Assembly: GCA_018266375.1 (NCBI GenBank)
Contig: JAFEAO010000008.1
Coordinates: forward strand, 117,427 to 181,426
Direction of reading: 5' to 3'
Length of the DNA stretch: 64,000 bases
Origin: Bdellovibrionales bacterium
Lineage (GTDB): Bacteria > Bdellovibrionota > UBA1018 > CAIMNF01
The stretch's first letter is position 1, and each line of letters begins with the position of its first letter. The notes below the pieces were generated by a model that was not told where the DNA came from, made no database searches, and saw only the letters and a list, made by a program, of their open reading frames with translations. Made by a program: the position numbers and the translations under genes. Shown one piece after another: positions 33,801-40,740 of this stretch.

Positions 33801-34455
33801 CTTCACGGCCTTCTTCGATCCACTTCGTGAGGTTACCGCGAAGCTGGAAATACTCCTCGATCAAAACGAGATCGAGACCCACGTTATCGAAGAAGGGATA
33901 CGTCTTCATGTTCTCGTGGTGAAGTTGCGGAATATAATGCGGTGACAGTTCGGTTGCGGCCAAAAAAGTCTTGCGAATTTTCGGCGGGAGCGACTGAACG
34001 AACGGGCTCTCGGCGATGGACTTCGATCCGTAAATGCTTTGCAGAACCATCCGGAGAGAGGCGCACAAAACCTGGGCCGCGGCTTCGACGCGATTGAAAA
34101 CTGACTTCGGAAGCGGCACTACGGTCGTCGTCACCGGTACGGTGAAAATGCGGTAAATGCCGTCTTTATCCGTTTTTTGAAAAGTAAGGTCGCGTTTCTT
34201 CAAGAAACGGGTGAGACGCTGGCTCGACTGATGGTGTTCGTGGATCGAGCGGCCCAAAATCGCATCGACCAGAGCTTCGGAGTGCTCGTATCCGACGCGT
34301 AAAACTTTGCCTTTAGGAGGAGCGGCTTTGAAGATGTAGTTGGCTACATCAACCTCGTACTTGCCGATGTAACCCTTGTGAGGCTGGTAAGAGTGGCCGC
34401 GAGGCCGTTTGGTCTTTTTGTCGGTAGTTTGCTTTGTGGATCCCAGCTGTCGCAT
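30670..34455 (-). CDS. Circularly permuted ATP-grasp ligase fused to an HELVH zincin-like region
   Basis: A 1261-residue protein. Residues ~225-605 match the circularly permuted ATP-grasp fold: FRILELNAGSPSGAS (~226-240), SGLIYCDPSQLYRDGEGW, IPGAVDAILNRRLYMGGLN, KSPNLSGGTGVY (Lys488 and glycine loop 493-497), YAYQKVVKI, ADIRMWVF, and VNTSKGGGYAPFVVVD. Such enzymes join a carboxylate to an amine with ATP. Residues ~640-1000 are helical and unrecognised. IGHELVHAAQIHEV (His1043, Glu1044, His1047) is a zincin motif. No signal peptide is visible, so it is probably cytoplasmic. Its own consensus promoter lies upstream, divergent from the glutaminase-like gene. The fusion, and the length, are unusual. 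Confidence 0.8.
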   Translation of the reverse strand: MRQLGSTKQTTDKKTKRPRGHSYQPHKGYIGKYEVDVANYIFKAAPPKGKVLRVGYEHSEALVDAILGRSIHEHHQSSQRLTRFLKKRDLTFQKTDKDGIYRIFTVPVTTTVVPLPKSVFNRVEAAAQVLCASLRMVLQSIYGSKSIAESPFVQSLPPKIRKTFLAATELSPHYIPQLHHENMKTYPFFDNVGLDLVLIEEYFQLRGNLTKWIEEGREDKLPELPFRILELNAGSPSGASNNLNILEGILREDPAILDAVGKVFPNDHFEVLRRTYQSLGESWTGRTDGVQIILPPGGANGASPEIHQLAAYSGLIYCDPSQLYRDGEGWIRMRTVNQALDPIVTAIYSRVNSDSALFDHKQGILLRDPESGEPIYVIDVLKPWKDGKPEFVKDTEGELIPLESDYTIPGAVDAILNRRLYMGGLNRLLDNKIILATLTEFAPEFFRVELEKMGLFLNESRISPPECLPSTRVSLAKIEKNPKDWVIKSPNLSGGTGVYILMTLDERRRREVIAEAKRNPEHYAYQKVVKIGRIPVATRASSTGGYRFANLAADIRMWVFYGGEGTLPVVTHNALVRYAPREKGPMSSIVNTSKGGGYAPFVVVDDLGTNESVTAREMAAPREPAPFQAPLPAFVAAQVVQVAKLVQELRDIVRSEQVDLYRISGFLYSLKLQVREIASFVHPKCMETIYSMLEITERRIDERKIADYYFRMNFLQARLVSKLQELDMALSADFYMVLDEFNILNQDTVNTTYNYEMKRQDIFTFGHFNYVLRKLGEQNPGAKRGYKAIKDLVKEMVNLPFPSQPISPVITQRLESLLDQFSDLASRRLKASFYATEFAALFDGTSREERISYLETFVIPHPGQAPRSGTEWEAINQRLITESEFIESDIQAARQDWLKVLEQSRKIRPGRREVFIEKSRKAHFLKYPRLVELQEIIDRKENTDVAPVVALMSVLPYAAYNLRQYAIEQNVSFVELFCNTLAPERISLLSREERIASRLSADQFSGECFAKKRQTHGLISDSDRYMWIAKEQSPLVQLYTIGHELVHAAQIHEVIEMERQAIKDGPIAFARFLNHYGNFLCLASNTLENADSEVARTRKPLYGLADRMVSQFFTRVIQDVRDGLKKGTAAYHAALDQYGSLFGYMMPVSPVVRVRALREVIPALENAKNIIFAKECGLDIRLDEVKSALPSANRLQRSRYRKLIRAAARNPQLDFEALRIIASHQYYGVMFYRHDNPEANLALRCDLGPIHLNTGYNQTQQ

Positions 34456-34487
34456 CAGTTCTACTTTCGTCGAAAGAATACCCAGGG

Positions 34488-34516
34488 ATTGTATGAGTTT
34501 AGACTGTTTTAGTCAA
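34488..34516 (-). promoter_or_regulatory. Sigma70-type promoter of the ATP-grasp gene
   Basis: On the minus strand TTGACT (34511-34516), 17-base spacer, TACAAT (34488-34493). The ATG is 32 bases beyond the -10. Confidence 0.7.
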
Positions 34517-34543
34517 TATTAAACAATGGGTAAATAAAATCAG

Positions 34544-34580
34544 TTGACGAATTACACTAATTAAGTTTATAAATACGACC
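34544..34580 (+). promoter_or_regulatory. Shared promoter/operator element, copy 1 (glutaminase-like gene)
   Basis: TTGACG (34544-34549), 17 bases, TTATAA (34567-34572). The spacer contains TTACACTAATTAAG and the element continues AAAT-2 bases-GACC. It matches copy 2 at 39403-39438 at nearly every base. ACTAATTAAGT is a near palindrome, so a regulator may bind between -35 and -10. Confidence 0.7.
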
Positions 34581-34624
34581 GTCCGATACTGAGAAAAGTT
34601 TTTGAGAGAGCCCTTGGAGAGCGT

Positions 34625-35281
34625 ATGGCTACGTCTTGTCAGCACATTTTTGTACTCGCACTCATGCTGGCAACCCCAGCATTTGCGCAGTATTCACCTT
34701 TGAAAACCCTCAAAGGATACGATCCCACGGTTATTTCTGAATCGGATGCGTTGAATCTTTACCAGTCCATGCCGATCGACGTGTTTAAGGAACGTTCCGA
34801 GTGCCATCAACGCGCTCATAACTGGGCTTACACTTTTTACCAAACCAAGGGTTTGAAGACGATGAAAGCGTTTCTGTTTTTCACCGATCGCTACAACCTC
34901 GAGTTTGATTACAACTGGGATTACCACGTCGCCCCGCTCGTCGCCGTCCGCAAAACCGACGGAACGATCGAAGAACAAGTTTTGGACCCGACATTTACGC
35001 TTGCGCCAGCCGGAACCTCGGCAGAGGACTTGAAGTACTACGACAATAAGCCGATCCCGATCAAGGAGTGGATCAAGTACTTTGTTTACCCGAACGTCGA
35101 CTGTCCGGTGATCGAAAGTTACGAGGAACTCGCCAAGTATCAGTACAGGAACTACTGCTACATCCTGAAGGCGCCGATGTACGCTTACATCCCCGACAAT
35201 TTTAAGTACGAAACCGAACCCCGCACCGACTGGCGTGAAGGAGACCTGATCGAAATGCGGAACGGATTACTGAGAAAGTAA
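34625..35281 (+). CDS. Secreted protein-glutaminase-like enzyme
   Basis: A 218-residue protein with a signal peptide ending near ATPAFAQ (residue 22). SECHQRAHNWAYTF (Cys60), WDYHVAPLVAV (His101) and EEQVLDPTF (Asp121) reproduce the Cys-His-Asp triad and spacing of protein-glutamine deamidases (Chryseobacterium protein-glutaminase family, a transglutaminase-like fold). Such enzymes convert protein glutamine side chains to glutamate. No long propeptide is present, unlike the Chryseobacterium enzyme. It is driven by the shared promoter element and followed 88 bases later by the 715-residue membrane protein gene. Confidence 0.72.
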   Translation: MATSCQHIFVLALMLATPAFAQYSPLKTLKGYDPTVISESDALNLYQSMPIDVFKERSECHQRAHNWAYTFYQTKGLKTMKAFLFFTDRYNLEFDYNWDYHVAPLVAVRKTDGTIEEQVLDPTFTLAPAGTSAEDLKYYDNKPIPIKEWIKYFVYPNVDCPVIESYEELAKYQYRNYCYILKAPMYAYIPDNFKYETEPRTDWREGDLIEMRNGLLRK

Positions 35282-35369
35282 CGGACCCGAAGGAATTTTT
35301 TTAGAGGGACCGTGGACTCGCTGAGGAACTGAGAAGCCGAAGCGATCCTAGACATGACTTGGAGAGAAT

Positions 35370-37517
35370 ATGCAGATTGAACCACAACTTCAGCCTTTGA
35401 AGATTGCACCCGTGATTACCGAGCAGGACGTATTGGCCGAGCTCGACACCCTTTTGACCAGACCCGCACGCACCTTGGGCGAATTCCTCAGTGCCATCGT
35501 TTTCGGCGGTGAAGAGGCCATGTTCAAGCGTCCGCTGCTCGAACTCCCGGTTTTCCGTACGACCGACACGAGCGGATACAATTTCAGTTACAACAATAAG
35601 ATGGTCGCCTACTTGCGCTTCGGCGTCACGAAGTCGCACTACTTCGTCGTTCAGTCGCTGTTACTGAGCCCGGGTTCGGCTTGGGTATCGCACTACTACG
35701 GCGCCGACGGCCGCTACGCGTTCAGTGAAGGCCCGGCTTCGCATGAGTTCGCAGAACACCCGGTCAAATTCATGGAGCCGAAGTGCCCGGTCCTGAACCA
35801 CATCTACAATATTTTGGCCGCAAACTATGCCGAAACCAAGTCCGGCAAGATCAACACTAAACAGATCCATACGCTCGAAGGATTCTTGCGCAAACTGAAC
35901 AAAACTCGGTTCAATGAGCTTTCCGTTTCACGCGGAATCAAAGATCCTGCGATTCAAGATCTCCGCAAGCAAATGATCGAAATCGAACTCGATCCGGTTT
36001 ACACCTGGAAAGAACGCCACCACCTGATCTCGAGTCTCCGCCAAGAACGCGCCGACATCGTGACCACCAAACGTCGCGCCCACAGGATTTCGCGTTTCCG
36101 CTACTTCCCTGCCCTGTTCACTCGGGACATGAAGGATTTATTCATCCGTTTCGGAAAACGCCCGTTCAGCAATACATTGGGTATTCTCGAGCGCATTCTG
36201 TTGGATCCCCTCCGCTGGTTCTGGAGCGTGGTGAAGGACAACATGGGTTACTCGATCGCACTCGCGATCTACAGCCCGTTTACGTTTTTCTTTATCACCC
36301 AGCCGATGAACCCGCACGCGATGTGGGCGGTTGGCAACGTCCGTTCGGCCTACCTGCAGACCGTGGACAAAGTGAGCAACGCATTCCACTTCGGAGCGGC
36401 AAAGACCGCTGAAGCCTCGGCCTCCGCGGCAGTTGCAAGCACGGCAGGAGCCGCAAGCACAGCCGCACTCACCGCAGCCGCAATTCCTGCTTCAAACGAC
36501 GTGATCGCCAACATGCCGGTGACCGCCAATCGTCCGGACATCAACAACATGACCTGGGACGACCGCATGAGTAACTTCAAGGCGCTTCAGATCAATTACG
36601 AAGAAAACCTGGAAATCGCGCCTCGGATGGGCCGTCTCGAGCAGATGGAAACCCAGCTCAACTGGCCAATGATCTTAGAGAGCGCATGGCTTGAAACCGA
36701 TCGTTACTTGAACTTCTTGACCTACATCGAGGGCAACGCGAAAGACTACGCTCCCGCATTCGTCGATTTCGTGAAGGCCGAGCACGCGCGCGTCGATCAA
36801 GTTCAGGTTTATCTTTGGGATAAAAACATCCGGTTCATCCTCGATCACCCTTATACCGTGATGGATCAGAGCAAAGAGCAAACTCAGAACGACTACTACG
36901 TGGGCCGCTCGTTCATTCTCCTTCGGGACATGACGATCGAACTCTCGGGTCGCTATCGTTCGCTCCCGCTTCCGAAGGGGTACATCCCGATCTTGAAACT
37001 CGCTCAGAGCTTCGAGTCGCAATACAAAAATGGCGGCTCCGTCCTCGATCGCTTGAAGAATAACTCCAAAGTGTTCGCTCAAAACGATCCAACGAGCACG
37101 CAGGAATTGCGTGAATACATGAAGCGTCAGTGGGAAGTGTTGTACCTTCTCCAAAACAAAGCTCAAGAAGCCGCGAACAACGGATTGCAGCTCTACATCT
37201 GGTCGGTACGGAACACCGCTTACCTCATCCAATCGATGTACTCATCGAAGCGCGAAGAGATGTCCCTCATCGCGATGAATATGCGCAAGGGTAACACCGT
37301 CAATAAATTATCGAACAATACGGAATGGAAGCACATCGACTCCCAGTACGAAGCACTCTTCCACATGTTCGTGCTTGAATTTGCTTCGGTTCGTAAAGAA
37401 ATCGGCGACCAACTGAAGAATGATCTCGAAGCAACTCAGCGCAAAAAAATCATCGACGGTGTCGAATCTTTCTTGAAAGAACGCGATACGCTTCTTAAAG
37501 GAGCGAATCTCCTGTAA
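35370..37517 (+). CDS. Large membrane-associated protein of unknown function, 715 aa
   Basis: No family recognised. Residues 1-250 are a soluble alpha/beta region (SKSHYFVVQSLLLSPGSAWV). A membrane segment lies about 293-312 (YSIALAIYSPFTFFFIT), followed by an Ala/Ser/Thr-rich low-complexity stretch (about 345-380) and a long helical C-terminal half. There is no signal peptide. GGAG lies six bases before the ATG. It sits between the glutaminase-like gene and the barrel gene (9-base gap) and so is probably in the same operon. The membrane position could link a cytoplasmic activity to the periplasm. Confidence 0.7.
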   Translation: MQIEPQLQPLKIAPVITEQDVLAELDTLLTRPARTLGEFLSAIVFGGEEAMFKRPLLELPVFRTTDTSGYNFSYNNKMVAYLRFGVTKSHYFVVQSLLLSPGSAWVSHYYGADGRYAFSEGPASHEFAEHPVKFMEPKCPVLNHIYNILAANYAETKSGKINTKQIHTLEGFLRKLNKTRFNELSVSRGIKDPAIQDLRKQMIEIELDPVYTWKERHHLISSLRQERADIVTTKRRAHRISRFRYFPALFTRDMKDLFIRFGKRPFSNTLGILERILLDPLRWFWSVVKDNMGYSIALAIYSPFTFFFITQPMNPHAMWAVGNVRSAYLQTVDKVSNAFHFGAAKTAEASASAAVASTAGAASTAALTAAAIPASNDVIANMPVTANRPDINNMTWDDRMSNFKALQINYEENLEIAPRMGRLEQMETQLNWPMILESAWLETDRYLNFLTYIEGNAKDYAPAFVDFVKAEHARVDQVQVYLWDKNIRFILDHPYTVMDQSKEQTQNDYYVGRSFILLRDMTIELSGRYRSLPLPKGYIPILKLAQSFESQYKNGGSVLDRLKNNSKVFAQNDPTSTQELREYMKRQWEVLYLLQNKAQEAANNGLQLYIWSVRNTAYLIQSMYSSKREEMSLIAMNMRKGNTVNKLSNNTEWKHIDSQYEALFHMFVLEFASVRKEIGDQLKNDLEATQRKKIIDGVESFLKERDTLLKGANLL

Positions 37518-37526
37518 ACTTAAGTA

Positions 37527-38546
37527 ATGTTTGGCCAAAAACCATTTCCACGTCGTCGGAACTCTCAGTTGTTCTCCAAGCGGCGGCGTAGAATGGGTTT
37601 TTTAACGGTGACTCTTATCTCAGTAGGAGTCACCTTTCTTCTTTCCACCACTCCAACGCAAGCGCAAACCACGACAACCACAAACCGCGAAGGCGTCGAC
37701 CAGGCTCAGCGGAACCCGCCTCCTCAGATCATTCACGAATTCACTCCCGAGCCTTCCTTTTGGAAACGCCTGTTCGACAATATGCACGGCAGCTACACCG
37801 TCACGCTGATGGGCCCGCGTTTTATCGGGAACTCGAATGAAACTTACAACATCTACGTTCCGGACGTCTCGCCGATCCAGCTCTATCATAGTACGAGTCT
37901 GTTTTTTCAAGTAAGCCCCGACATGACCGTGGGCTTCGGCGTCGATGCCGTTCAAAACATCGCGAACAACGTCGTCGGTCAAACCGGAATCACTCGCGGC
38001 CAGGATTTTACTTTGTATGATCCGACGATCAATTTTACTTTTCCAAATTTAGTCAAAGTGCCGGGGTGGAAAGTGTTTTCTTCCGCGTCTTTTAGTTTGA
38101 GTCTGACCGAGTACTCAAACAGCATCGGTCGCGTGACCTCGGTTAATATAAACCAAAACTGGCGAGTTGATAATTATCCGTCCGATTGGAATTACGGCTT
38201 TGACGTTAACTTGAACCCGCAGTTTTTTACCGAGCCGTTTCCGGTCACCCTCACTTACCGCAAAACGTTTTACGCGAGCATCGGCCACTACATCAGCTAC
38301 GCCGTTTCGCCTTCGGTACGAATCTACAATTCGACGACCTTTGATATGGAACATCGCTACCCGAACGGCACCGGTGGATTTTTTGATTTTTACGGCGGAC
38401 TCGATGACCGACTGAAGTTCGGGATGTCGATCTCACCCAATATCTATCCCACGTTCCTCACCGTGGGTGGCTACATCCAGGCCTTGTTTTGGAATCCGCA
38501 ATTGGACACCACCATCATCGGATTCGACTTTTCGATCGGATTCTAG
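37527..38546 (+). CDS. Outer-membrane beta-barrel-like protein
   Basis: About 339 residues from ATG 37527; the ATG at residue 23 (MGFLTVTLISVGVTFLL) would give a cleaner signal peptide ending TPTQAQ. After a Thr-rich start the mature protein is a series of alternating amphipathic strands and ends IIGFDFSIGF, with C-terminal Phe as required for Bam-dependent barrels. No porin family recognised. It is the last gene of the 34625-38546 operon. Its 3' end overlaps the convergent methyltransferase gene by 114 bases. Confidence 0.7.
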   Translation: MFGQKPFPRRRNSQLFSKRRRRMGFLTVTLISVGVTFLLSTTPTQAQTTTTTNREGVDQAQRNPPPQIIHEFTPEPSFWKRLFDNMHGSYTVTLMGPRFIGNSNETYNIYVPDVSPIQLYHSTSLFFQVSPDMTVGFGVDAVQNIANNVVGQTGITRGQDFTLYDPTINFTFPNLVKVPGWKVFSSASFSLSLTEYSNSIGRVTSVNINQNWRVDNYPSDWNYGFDVNLNPQFFTEPFPVTLTYRKTFYASIGHYISYAVSPSVRIYNSTTFDMEHRYPNGTGGFFDFYGGLDDRLKFGMSISPNIYPTFLTVGGYIQALFWNPQLDTTIIGFDFSIGF

Positions 38547-39311
38547 GCTCATATTAGATTTTTTTAACCGAGCGATGTACATGGGGCCCTGTCCGCCAGC
38601 TTGATCCGGAAAAATCTGGAATCCGACACGTGTGCGCTCCAACCCTTCAAATCCAGTGGCATCTGAATCCAATTGAACCTGATCACCCTTTCGCTCCAGC
38701 AATCTCTCGACGACACCATCGTTTTCGAGCGGCGAGATCGAGCACGTCGAGTACACAATCGTCGCGTCCGGCTTTGCGGCGAGCACCGCCGCACACAAGA
38801 GCGAGTACTGGCGCTTTGCGAGCTGCTTCGTGCGAGACTCGGTCCATTCGTTAATTTTATCTTGCTCGATGAGGTGCCGCTCGCTTGAGCAGGGGGCATC
38901 CAGGAGAACGCGATCAAACTCGCTCGGAGTTTTCAGCCCGAACCGGTTGCCGTCGAATCCGGTCACCTTCACGCGTGGGCGTTCCGACTCAGGAATGTGA
39001 TCACGCACGACTTGCTCAAGCCTGCGTCGACGAGCCGACGAAAACTCATTCGCCACTAGCTGTGAGGGCCTAGCTTCAGCAAGGATAAGCGCCTTCCCTC
39101 CGGGCGCCGCGCAGAGATCCAAAACACGATCGCCTTCGCGGACTCCGAGTGCTTGGACGGCGCGAATCGATGCCGAATCCATTACATAGCGAGCATAACC
39201 GCCGAAGCATGCACGTTCCACCCGCTCCGGCTCGCGCGCGAGCGCTTCGCGGAGTGCGGGCCAGCGAGGTCCGTAAATATTCGTGAAATAAGCATCAAAA
39301 TCAGGCTTCAT
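38433..39311 (-). CDS. RsmB/NSUN-type RNA (cytosine-5)-methyltransferase
   Basis: About 292 residues. SAM-binding VLDLCAAPGGKALIL, then the two catalytic cysteines in LLDAPCSSERHL and YSTCSISPLENDGVVE, are the NOL1/NOP2/Sun signatures. The FDAYFTNIYGPRWPALREAL head resembles NSUN-like rRNA methyltransferases, with no NusB-like domain. ATG 39311 is preferred to the in-frame TTG at 39323. The frame has no stop until 38433, so its last ~38 codons are antisense to the barrel gene; that tail is probably not conserved. Confidence 0.87.
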   Translation of the reverse strand: MKPDFDAYFTNIYGPRWPALREALAREPERVERACFGGYARYVMDSASIRAVQALGVREGDRVLDLCAAPGGKALILAEARPSQLVANEFSSARRRRLEQVVRDHIPESERPRVKVTGFDGNRFGLKTPSEFDRVLLDAPCSSERHLIEQDKINEWTESRTKQLAKRQYSLLCAAVLAAKPDATIVYSTCSISPLENDGVVERLLERKGDQVQLDSDATGFEGLERTRVGFQIFPDQAGGQGPMYIARLKKSNMSLESDRKVESDDGGVQLRIPKQGLDVATHGEERGIDIG

Positions 39312-39402
39312 ACGAGAGCTCAAAGACTATCTTACTTGACAAAAACGTACAAGATTACCGGGGTTTTTGGACCATTTTCAGTCTACTTTTCAACGTCCTC
39401 CA

Positions 39403-39438
39403 TTGACTTTTACACTAATTTAGTTTAAAAATTTGACC
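39403..39438 (+). promoter_or_regulatory. Shared promoter/operator element, copy 2 (transglutaminase-like gene)
   Basis: TTGACT (39403-39408), then TTTTACACTAATTTAGTTTA and AAAAT-2 bases-GACC. The internal ACTAATTTAGT is a perfect 11-base palindrome. Spacing from -35 to TTAAAA is 16 bases. A start site about seven bases beyond the -10 would fall only a few bases before the ATG at 39442. Confidence 0.68.
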
Positions 39439-39441
39439 AAG

Positions 39442-40734
39442 ATGAAAACGTCTCTCTATGTGATGCCTGGTTTTTTGGCCGTGACCACCCTCCTCGCCAG
39501 CGCCGCGTTCGCGGAAAACGGCAAGTGGAACAGCAATAACGATCCTCGCAACTTCGATCCAAAGTACGAGTTTAATTTCAATAAGCTCCAAACCCTCACC
39601 GACGGCGACGCTTCAGTCGACAAAGACGGTAAGCGCACCTATCGCGGCTGGACCGACACTTATTGGCCAAAAACTCGCGCGTACATCGCCGACCGCTGGC
39701 AGCAGCCGGACGCGGCTTTCAACTTCCGCAAATATGTTCTTCCTCGCGGTGAATCCGGCGTGCGTGCGATGAGCCAGCAAGAAATCAACTTGCTCTCTCC
39801 GGCCGAGAAGTTCGACATTATTCGCGGTAGATACGATTTTCCGATTTTCCACGAGATCGTCACCAAGAAATTCAAACCGACTCGCAAGGAATGGTGGCAC
39901 GGCCTCTGTGACGGCTGGACGATGTCGTCATTGAACGTCGACGAGCCTCAAGCCATTGTTTACAAAAATCCGAAAATCACGAACGCCGTGGCCGTTCCAC
40001 TCGGATCTTCGGACATCAAAGGCTTATTGGCTTACTACTATGCCCGCCGTTTCGAGCCGAAGTCGTCGGCGTACGTCGGTAAATTCTGTACTCGCGGCAA
40101 ACGTCTCTTCGGTATGGACGGCTCTTGCAAAGACATCGATGCCGGTGCTTTCCACGTCGTTCTCGTCAACGAGATCGGCAAGAAGCACCAGGGCTTTGCC
40201 ATGGACCGCGATCCCTCTCCGCAAGTGTGGAACCAAGCCGTCATGAAGTATAAGACCGAGTACTTCCCGCGCGCGAAAAAGGCTAAAAACGCGGGCGACG
40301 ACGTCTACCGTCAAGTCGACGTAAAAACGGTCGTCTACTTCGTGGACGAGATGTACAGCACCGACGATGAAATGCAACAGAACGACGTGACCGTACAACC
40401 TTCTTACGACACGACGATCGGTAAAGTAAAACTCAGCGAGCTCAACTACGAGTACACGCTCAACCTCGACATCGCCGACAACATTATCGGCGGCGAATGG
40501 GCGAACACTGGCGATATTCATCCGGACGCTCTCTGGAGACTCCAGTTCTCGCTTCCCGGGAAAGCGACCGACAACAAGAACAATCCGGATGACTGGACCG
40601 TTCTCTCGGACATCTTGAAGCAAGCGACCGCTTACACCGGCAACGTTCCTGCTGACGATCCGACAAAACTCTCGGGCTCAGGAGCCGGCGATCTTCGCGC
40701 GGCTTCGAACGCAAGCGACGATGACGGGAAGTAG
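39442..40734 (+). CDS. Secreted transglutaminase-elicitor-like protein
   Basis: A 430-residue protein with a signal peptide (MKTSLYVMPGFLAVTTLLAS...AFA). RKEWWHGLCDGWTMSSL (Cys156), SSDIKGLLAYYYARRF, AGAFHVVLVNEIG (His238) and GFAMDRDPSPQVWNQAV (Asp255) reproduce the pattern of the Phytophthora GP42/transglutaminase-elicitor family. Such enzymes crosslink Gln to Lys side chains. ATG 39442 is chosen over TTG 39433. There is no SD and the leader may be very short. The family assignment is by motif memory. The gene shares a promoter element with the glutaminase-like gene. Confidence 0.75.
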   Translation: MKTSLYVMPGFLAVTTLLASAAFAENGKWNSNNDPRNFDPKYEFNFNKLQTLTDGDASVDKDGKRTYRGWTDTYWPKTRAYIADRWQQPDAAFNFRKYVLPRGESGVRAMSQQEINLLSPAEKFDIIRGRYDFPIFHEIVTKKFKPTRKEWWHGLCDGWTMSSLNVDEPQAIVYKNPKITNAVAVPLGSSDIKGLLAYYYARRFEPKSSAYVGKFCTRGKRLFGMDGSCKDIDAGAFHVVLVNEIGKKHQGFAMDRDPSPQVWNQAVMKYKTEYFPRAKKAKNAGDDVYRQVDVKTVVYFVDEMYSTDDEMQQNDVTVQPSYDTTIGKVKLSELNYEYTLNLDIADNIIGGEWANTGDIHPDALWRLQFSLPGKATDNKNNPDDWTVLSDILKQATAYTGNVPADDPTKLSGSGAGDLRAASNASDDDGK

Positions 40735-40740
40735 AATCCG

